This document shows positions 32,801 through 39,018 of a DNA stretch of 39,018 nucleotides, piece after piece; positions within the stretch are counted from its first letter, which is position 1; each line of letters begins with the position of its first letter. A model generated the notes under the pieces. It worked only from the letters and a program-made list of their open reading frames with translations. It searched no databases and was not told the origin of the DNA. The translations under genes were made by a program, and so were the position numbers. Location of the stretch: positions 1 through 39,018 of the forward strand of contig JADNRV010000396.1 of assembly GCA_015499995.1 (NCBI GenBank), written 5' to 3'. The stretch comes from Flammula alnicola. Lineage: Eukaryota; Basidiomycota; Agaricomycetes; Agaricales; Strophariaceae.

Positions 32801-34508
32801 ATTCATCTAGAGAAGGTTGATGAAATCAGTGTGCCGTACCAAAGTAATGACAGCATTCGACATACCAGAGAATTCCATTCCGGCAATGGTAAAGTTCTGC
32901 GCCACGCACTGTGCAACACAAGACTCGACAGTGTTGGTAGTGCTTCCAGGAAGTCCCAAGTCGAAGATACGTCCATGGGCATTATCACTACAGAAGCGTG
33001 TCGATTAAACAACCGTTTCTTCCAGAACTCGCTGCCACAGAAAAAGCACTTACACCCAGCATGCGTTGTATGCCCAACCCGTAGGAAGTCCAGAAAGAAC
33101 GGGGAAAACGGTGAGTGTCCCACCTCCTCCACCGCCACCGCCTCCACCGCCTCCTCCTCCGGTGGTGGGAAGATCAGTTCCGGTATAGTTGTACGCGTCC
33201 AACCTGTTTGGGCCACCGCAGAACTCTGTGCTATTTCCAGCGCACACCATGTTGCAATCGCCTGCCGCAGCAGGAGCGCCTCCATTACCAATTGCCGATG
33301 CACAATCTACATTGCGGATGGTTGGATGAGTAAAAGTCGGACGAGATTATGTACACATTACTTACAGCATTCACTATATCACGAAGTAACGAAGCAAAAC
33401 GAGGGTCAGTCATTATACTTTCTCGGGCGTAATGATCAAGGTCGTCAAGAAAACGGACGTACTCTGCGAACTCTGTGCCAGAGATGCCGAACCCGGCGTT
33501 GAAGCATGCAGTCGTGCAGGTCTCGATGGACACTAGGCCAGTAACAGTGGTGGGGTTGAGGATGGCGCGTCCTTGGCCGTTAACGTTATCGCTGGTGATA
33601 TGAACGTGAACAAGGAGCGAGAATGAAAGGGATCAGAATCAAGACGCAAAAAGTTAATTAAAGTTCGCGAAGCTTAACAAAAATCACACGCACGTATAGC
33701 ATCCGAGGGAAACCCATTTTCCAACGCTCGGCACGATGCTGGGAGGGGGAGGCGGGGTTTTACCGCTCGAGAACAAGTTCAGTCGGTTGGGGCCACCACA
33801 TGGTTCATTGGCATTCCCAGCACAGGTCATGTCGCAATCCGTCGAGGTGGCATTTGTCGCGCCCAGCAATATCGCGTTGCCACAGTCTATTAATTGACAG
33901 AAGTGGAGTCGCGTTCAGTAGAGGGAACAAAAAAAAAATGCACAGGAGGTTGAGCGGAGTTTGATCTGCGGTCAGGAAGCGAAGAAGTACTCACAGCATT
34001 CGTCCTACAGAATCAGAAGGTAGGGGGAGTAAGTGCGTTAGTCGCAAATTTTTTTGCACTCCTCGGTTTCGAGTGTTGCTCACCGCGAATTCCGCTCCGG
34101 CAAAGTCCCAGTTGCCTGCAGCGCAAAAGTTGATGCACGACTCGATGGTCATGGTGCTGTTGCCCGCGGACGTCGCTCCTTGTAAAGCACGCCCGCCATT
34201 GCCTTCACTGTGGGGGTGGGTGAAAAAGTGATGCAAAAGGAAGGTAAAATGTGCTGAGCCCTCGACGCGTCGATAACGCCATCATATGAACTTACGTGAT
34301 ACAACCTTTGGATACCCATGTTCCGGGAAGAGTGGTGGGCACGGAGACGCGCCGTTCGAGAGTATGAATGTGTTCAGATGCATGAGACGCCTATGGAGCA
34401 TAAGTTCGTTAGCACGTCGTGACGGAGGTGGAGAGAGATGAATCTCGGTGTACTGACAGGAATTGCCGCTAGGGCTAGGGCCAGAGAGAGGGTACCGAGG
34501 ATACCCAT
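29840..34508 (-). CDS. Copper radical oxidase (AA5_1, glyoxal oxidase-like) with four WSC domains
   Basis: Secreted or wall-bound enzyme that oxidises aldehydes or alcohols and makes H2O2. Twenty-six exons keep frame: 34508-34458, 34390-34296, 34207-34084, 34004-33995, 33886-33694, 33591-33463, 33373-33366, 33306-33054, 32987-32866, 32806-32798, 32741-32660, 32604-32479, 32424-32310, 32253-32238, 32181-32000, 31944-31938, 31867-31861, 31802-31731, 31653-31404, 31349-31130, 31076-30990, 30932-30903, 30848-30694, 30643-30338, 30283-30139, 30084-29840 (1012 aa). A signal peptide ([17 protein letters not shown]) precedes four WSC domains (GCYT...DECYCG...CGGPNRL pattern), with Pro- and Gly-rich linkers. 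The catalytic part keeps the radical site: C563 (VFCSGS), Y622 (GRWYP), Y726 (GRTYPLEG), Y846-H847 (RMYHSE) and H937 (STHGNTMG). WSC fusions are known among Agaricomycete CROs (cro3-5 type in Phanerochaete). Confidence 0.93.
30284..30337 (-). other. 54-nt in-frame intron with a GC donor
   Basis: Within the oxidase domain, FRIE is followed by GCGCGTATC... to TTATCAG and then VYIPPYL. The family expects FRIE-VYIPPYL directly, and the intervening 54 nt are a multiple of 3 without a stop. It is therefore either a GC-AG intron or 18 extra residues. Confidence 0.6.
31861..31944 (-). other. Two consecutive 7-nt microexons at the WSC/oxidase junction
   Basis: TTCTTCG (31944-31938; CCAG acceptor, GTAAGT donor) and TGCCTGG (31867-31861; GCAG acceptor, GTACGT donor) join exon 15 to exon 18. 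With both included the reading is E-F-F-V-P-G-V-V-V-P; leaving out either one breaks frame. Confidence 0.65.
32238..32253 (-). other. 16-nt microexon, WSC domain 4
   Basis: TTTGGACAAGAATGCT, flanked by ATCAG and GTAAGT, gives F-G-Q-E-C at the equivalent place. Confidence 0.78.
32798..32806 (-). other. 9-nt microexon, WSC domain 3
   Basis: ATGAATGCT, flanked by CTCTAG and GTATGT, again gives DEC plus the first base of Y. Confidence 0.8.
33125..33168 (-). repeat. Poly-glycine linker (GGN)n
   Basis: A run of GGN codons encodes 14 consecutive Gly between WSC domains 2 and 3: a flexible linker and a likely site of length variation. Confidence 0.85.
33366..33373 (-). other. 8-nt microexon, WSC domain 2
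   Basis: TGAATGCT, flanked by ATATAG and GTAAGT, fills the same place in the second WSC domain and restores frame. Confidence 0.8.
33995..34004 (-). other. 10-nt microexon, WSC domain 1
   Basis: GACGAATGCT between a TAG acceptor and a GTGAGT donor supplies D-E-C and the first base of Y in DECYCG. Confidence 0.8.
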
Positions 34509-36848
34509 TCTTGAGAGGCTGGGGAACGATGTTTTCCCCCTCAAGACTTTTATACCAGGGAAGAGAACAGGTCGCTCCGGGATCTGGACCCAGGAGTTAG
34601 TGCCTGAATAGGTCTTCTATTTACTTTCACGGGTTGGGGGTGGGGTGCTGGATCGTCCGTAATACCACACGCTCTCGTAAAAGAAACTTGGGCAACTATT
34701 TTTGCCAAGAACTCGTCAACAGTGCAGGGTCTTCTGGCCAATTACGTCTCTCCGGAACCCAGAGATAGAATCGGCGCGGACGAGCTTACCTGCGGCAGCC
34801 ACGGTACATGAGCAATAGCCAGCGACAAAACCACAAATGGGGCTTCAATGAAGAGCTTACATGTCCTGCCTTGTCTCCGTTCTTCCGGAAGAACCGAGCG
34901 AAGCTGGACGGTGAGATCGCGTGGTTTCGTGAATATGAACGAATATATGCGCTGTCAATGCCCGTCTGTTGTTCTCAGAGCATGCTCCCGAATGAAAAAA
35001 GCCATCTTTACCTGTCTGGTGGCTGCATCAAAAGTGTCGCAAATAGCCCGTCCACCTACGTCTCTCCCCTGAATATCGCACCCAAATGGACGTTGGATTG
35101 TGCGTTGGATGGGCACCAATCATTGATATGTATCCGTTGGCTGATCCAAAACGATGCGATAGATTCTTCGGCATCGACTTGCAGAAGGGTCTTTACGAAG
35201 CTTCTACGGGGGAACGTGTTAATAGTCCAGATTTAGCAGCGACTCGAAGACCTCTGAGCTGTCTTCGGACGTATTCCTGGCCACTTGTCTGTAGGAACCG
35301 AACACGCAGATCCACGGATAAGGTCTAGATTGGTATGTTTTTCGCGCTGCTTATCGCCCCTCCCAAAATTAAAATAGACGACTTGAACAAGCGCGCCACT
35401 GACACGAACCTGAAGGTGCTGTATATGCCCAAACCTGCCCAAACTGACCGACGTTTTCTGACATCGGCAAGCGTTGATATCAACTGAAACCCCTTCGCGT
35501 CTCAAGGGGCGCAAGGGCTGTCCCGCAGGCCAGTCTCCCAGGATTGTAAGAAAGCGTCCAGGAAGGCGTTTCGCGATTTGCTAGGTACCGACGATCAAGA
35601 ATAAAAAATCCTAGGATTCGAATAAGATTGAACATTCTTCCTGACCGTGTGATCTCCATGTGATTACCATCAATAACGGTGAGGGCTGTCAACTTTCAAG
35701 ATAGAACGGAAAAAGATGCTGATAACATCTCTTCACTGACGGACGGCGCATGTCAGGCTTACAAGCAGGGCCAGAAATATTCCCATCTATCATACGATGA
35801 TCGGTTGTGTGGGTGCAAGCGGCGCTACAGAGGCGGGGAGTTAATTTAGGGAACAACATCCCATTCATAGACAAAATAGCATACCCTTCGTTTGAAGCGA
35901 CGTACCAGGTCATGATGCCGACGTGTCCTTGAGCAAGAGGGACGAATGCGCTGAATGATAATCGATAATCGATAACCTTGGACCTCTTCTCCGCAGCAAG
36001 CAGCTAACTCCCGAAAAAGAAGGTAGTCGTACACAAAACTCGGCTGTCGAAGTCGTACTGGCTCGCGCGTCCCTGCTTGCTTGCTAAGTTTTTTCGTTTA
36101 AACTCGGTGGCCTATGTAGAGTCCGCCTGGACCATGGGTCAATAAGAATATGTCAAAGAGGGTTATTTGAAGTCTGACGTGTTATCAGATTGAGAGCGAG
36201 AGCAGCGTGCTCGCTCGTCCTTTTTTGGGACCAGGTTTTCTAGTAGAAAGTCGAAAACTATGCATTGCCGTCAGCTGCGCAATTGTCCGAGTTTGTCGCC
36301 ACATAGAAAGGTACGGTAAGGGCATCCAGAATGCATACTGTATATGTTCGTGAGATGGTTGCATGGTCAGGCGCCAAAAGAACGTACTTACGTCCTATTC
36401 GGAGGCCCACGGGGAGATAAGGAAGGGGGAAGACGGCAGTGGATGAGTCGGAGAAGATATTTGGTTGCCAGCCTGGCTGATTAGTCAGCAGGCAAGAAGA
36501 TTCAGAAACTCTAATTTTGCAGTGGTTTGCTGGCCGTCCTTTACTTGTAATTTGGGACACAGCGAATAGCTGAGGTTGGAATAAGCCAAATAATATTTTC
36601 TGTAGAGAAACAGGAGGAGAGAGCGAGGCAACTGCGGCAGACCAAACAAAGCGGGGTTTGGAGGCTGTCGGGGTCCAAATCGACCGCATCGCGCTCTCAC
36701 AAATTTCTCCTCCGCAACAATCCACTCGAACGGTAAGCCAACTTTAAAGTCCTGATCAGAAACTCTAATACTAAGCTGATCTCTAAATTTCCCTGACTGT
36801 CCTTCTCATCGTCGAACACAATGGCCCCCTCGTCGACCAGACGCCACC
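34509..36848. other. Intergenic stretch without a supported gene
   Basis: Short frames only, the longest 142 codons (34808-35236) without a domain. It separates two divergent genes (oxidase to the left, WOPR regulator to the right), so it should carry both promoters. A small GATAATC/GATAACC repeat is seen near 35955-35980. Confidence 0.55.
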
Positions 36849-38468
36849 ATGTCTGCGGGCCAACAGGCGTCCATCCAGCAGTCCTCCTCATCCACCTGGA
36901 CGGAGCCCCCCTGGTCGGGCTGGATAGAGACCACCGGCGACGCCCTTCTCATTCTCGAGGCTGCTCGAAGGGGCCTCATACCCCGCGTAACCCGCCGTCT
37001 CGTCGACGCCGACGTAGGATGATCACCTCGGGCTCTGTATTCGTATTCGACGAGGACGAAAGCGGCATAAAGCGCTGGACAGACGGATTCTTCTGGAGCC
37101 CTAGTCGCATTCTCGGCAACTTCTTGCTCTATCGCGAGACAGACAAGCGCGGAGCGGCACAGGAGCGCCAGAGCAGACCAAGAAGCCAATGAGCCTGCCA
37201 ACTTCCCCGCTGATGGACCCCGGGACGAGGGGCAGTCTCTCAGTCGCCCCAAGTCCGACAATACAGGCATGAGTGTCGATAAGCAGAGGGAAAGGACGTT
37301 GATGGGCAGTTTAACCAACAGCTACAAGTTCAAGCCTGATGGCTTGATGAAGAAGGTCAGTCATGAGCGAACCCTAGCCTGCATTCTACACCCCTGACGG
37401 TCCATACATCCTCGTGTCGATCAGACTTTTTCAGTAACTATCGGCGGCGTCGCCCAACACTTGATTTCATATTACAAGATTGAAGATGTTGAGAATGGAC
37501 GCCTTCGCTCGCCCTCTTCTCTGCCCGAGCTGGCTGCGCTCGACATAAGCCCTGAATACCTGGATAAGACGCACTTCAGGAACCCGCCCAAGGTCGAGAT
37601 TGGGGTCGATGGAGTCCCGCGATACCGCGGAGAAGCAGACGACATTGAGAGCTCCCCTTCGATTCTCACCACGCCCTTATCTTCAGACATGCCCCTTCTC
37701 ACCGAAGGTCGTGCCACCGAAACTTCGTCAAGCAAGCGTGGAAAACGATACGATCCATACGGCTCGCCTCCAGCCGCGAAGCGATCGAGGAGGAACACCA
37801 AGTCGTCCCAGCCAGATGGCAGTACTACTCCCACCGCAGAGCCGGTCTCTCCCCAAGGCAGCGCGAGTTCTGCGACCCCACAGCCAGTCGCAGCACCACC
37901 CCCGACCGCCCCTGCGTACCCGGAGCCCAACGTGCCCCTCAACATGGCCTCCGCACCACCCCCGCCGCTTCCAGGCCCGTATCCGCCTTACGGCATGCAC
38001 CCGTTCTACTCCATGCCAGGCTACCCTCCACCGCCCGGCCACATGTACGCAGGCCCCCCACATCGGCCTCCACCCCAGCTCGGCGTCGCCTACCCACCTG
38101 GAACCGCCGGCCCATCGCAAATCCCACCCCAAGGCGGCGGGGCGAGCGGCGGGGGGCCACCACCGCAGTACGGCTACCCCGCCGCGGCCTACGCGGCCCA
38201 ACCACCACCCACGTCGCACCGCAGGTGCATGGCAGTGATCCATCGCAACAAACAGGGCATGGCCCTCCACCGCAGCCGTACTACCAGTACTATGCGCCGC
38301 CCCGCCCGGGCTGCAGTACTCGTACCAGTGGCCGGTGTATTCGGGCTTTCCGCCCCAGCCGCAGCCAGTCAGCATCCCCCGCCGCCTCCTCCGCCGCACG
38401 CTGCTCTTGTGCATCCGAAACCAGGGGGCGAGGGTGAGGGCTCCGGAGAGGGAGATGCAAGAGATTGA
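36849..38468 (+). CDS. WOPR-domain (Gti1/Pac2, Wor1/Ryp1 family) transcription regulator, frame disrupted
   Basis: WOPR proteins bind DNA and control morphological switching and development in fungi. Exon 1 (36849-37355) opens with WSGWIETTGDALLILEAA and IPRVTRRLVDA. Near 37008 the frame shifts by one missing base. The WOPR body then continues in another frame (MITSGSVFVFDEDESGIKR, WTDGFFWSPSRILGN), and between about 37140 and 37170 the first frame returns for SLTNSYKFKPDGLMKK. A GT-AG intron (37356-37424) leads to TFSVTIGGVAQHLISYYK, the second WOPR half. The tail is Pro/Gly/Tyr-rich with a possible nuclear localisation signal (AAKRSRRNTK). In the tail, 38200-38370 also appears to change frame three times. 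Start: ATG in a CACC context directly before the domain. Family is firm; whether the breaks are real or sequence errors is open. Confidence 0.82.
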
Positions 38469-39018
38469 GGTGGTGGAGATGGATTGTTATTGTCGTTGCA
38501 TCTTTTCCTAAGGTGCAAGTATGCTCATTATGCTTTCTCTTCCACTTCCTTAGCTTCGTTGCTGTCCTGTTTGTAGTTTTCTTTTTTTCATTTGTATTGC
38601 CCCTCTCTGTGTCTGTTGTTAGTTTGCTTCGCTCCAGTTCCACCTATGCTTTCTTTGTATACCTCACCTACTATCCAAACCCACTGTCCTTTCAAAAGTA
38701 CTCATGTTATGTCATGTTCGCGCTTTTTCTCTCTCTTTGGTCTCTGGTTTTTTCTCATGTAGTATATTGATTCTGGTTATGATTCTGAACCCCTGTGCCT
38801 TTTCTTTTCATAACCTCCCTTTTCTGCTTTCCATTTCCATTGCATGGTTTCATCCCATGTTAATATCCCTTTGTTCAAGTTCAAGCTCCTTGTTTGATAT
38901 TTTGAGTCCTCTTTTCCTTACAGTCTACTATCCTTGCTTTGAACACAGCTCCTATGCTTCCTTCTAGCTCATACTACTACTTTCCCTTCTCTCATTGCCT
39001 ATGTGTATAAGTATTTCT
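38469..39018. other. 3' flank of the WOPR gene
   Basis: Pyrimidine- and T-rich sequence with no coding signal; expected to hold the 3' UTR. Nothing else is seen to the window end. Confidence 0.55.

Noticed and set aside
32831..33502. Plus-strand frame of 223 codons
   Set aside because: Antisense to WSC domains 2-3 of the oxidase and crosses their introns.
34808..35236. Plus-strand frame of 142 codons upstream of the oxidase
   Set aside because: No domain and no splicing support; lies in the presumed promoter region.
37472..38414. Minus-strand frames of 157 and 228 codons
   Set aside because: Antisense to the Pro/Gly-rich tail of the WOPR gene; Trp/Arg/Gly-rich content is the expected mirror of CCN/GGN codons.
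1..39018. tRNA, rRNA and CRISPR signals
   Set aside because: I saw no B-box-like GGTTCGA context within a foldable tRNA, no rRNA-like sequence and no regularly spaced repeats.

Overview
This window is nuclear DNA of a filamentous basidiomycete, most likely an Agaricomycete. Genes are dense with short introns (about 50-70 nt, GT-AG). The protein families fit: a WSC-domain copper radical oxidase, an SKN1/KRE6-type wall protein, a WOPR (Gti1/Pac2) regulator, a STAND/NACHT NTPase relic and a basidiomycete-style hAT transposon. I rebuilt exon models by hand from splice signals. Four large genes (SAC3, KRE6-like, GT2, copper radical oxidase) and the hAT transposase keep frame over every junction I placed, so local sequence quality is generally good.

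Layout. 1-4091 is a hAT element cut by the left edge. Its transposase stays open over 8 exons. Its 3' part carries an extra ~1.5 kb block bounded by ~55-bp direct repeats, holding a broken WD40 gene fragment, two hairpins and a GC-rich minisatellite. 4092-7528 holds a palindrome cluster and a 5'-truncated NACHT NTPase relic. 7529-12895 (minus) is SAC3/GANP (13 exons, 1543 aa), divergent from a small Cys-rich gene (13089-13390). 13393-15592 is a direct duplication of ~700 bp flanking a Nudix hydrolase. 16828-19304 (minus) is a KRE6/SKN1-like GH16 protein. 19305-25219 is gene-poor. 25220-28861 is a membrane GT2 glycosyltransferase. 29840-34508 (minus) is a four-WSC copper radical oxidase with 26 exons, several only 7-16 nt long. 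36849-38468 is a WOPR regulator whose frame is broken by small indels.

Functionally, three neighbouring genes (KRE6-like, GT2, WSC-oxidase) act on cell-wall or extracellular polysaccharide. SAC3 serves mRNA export. The most unusual signals are the microexon series of the WSC oxidase (and one in the KRE6-like gene), the captured block inside the hAT element, the duplication around the Nudix gene, and the frame breaks in the WOPR gene.
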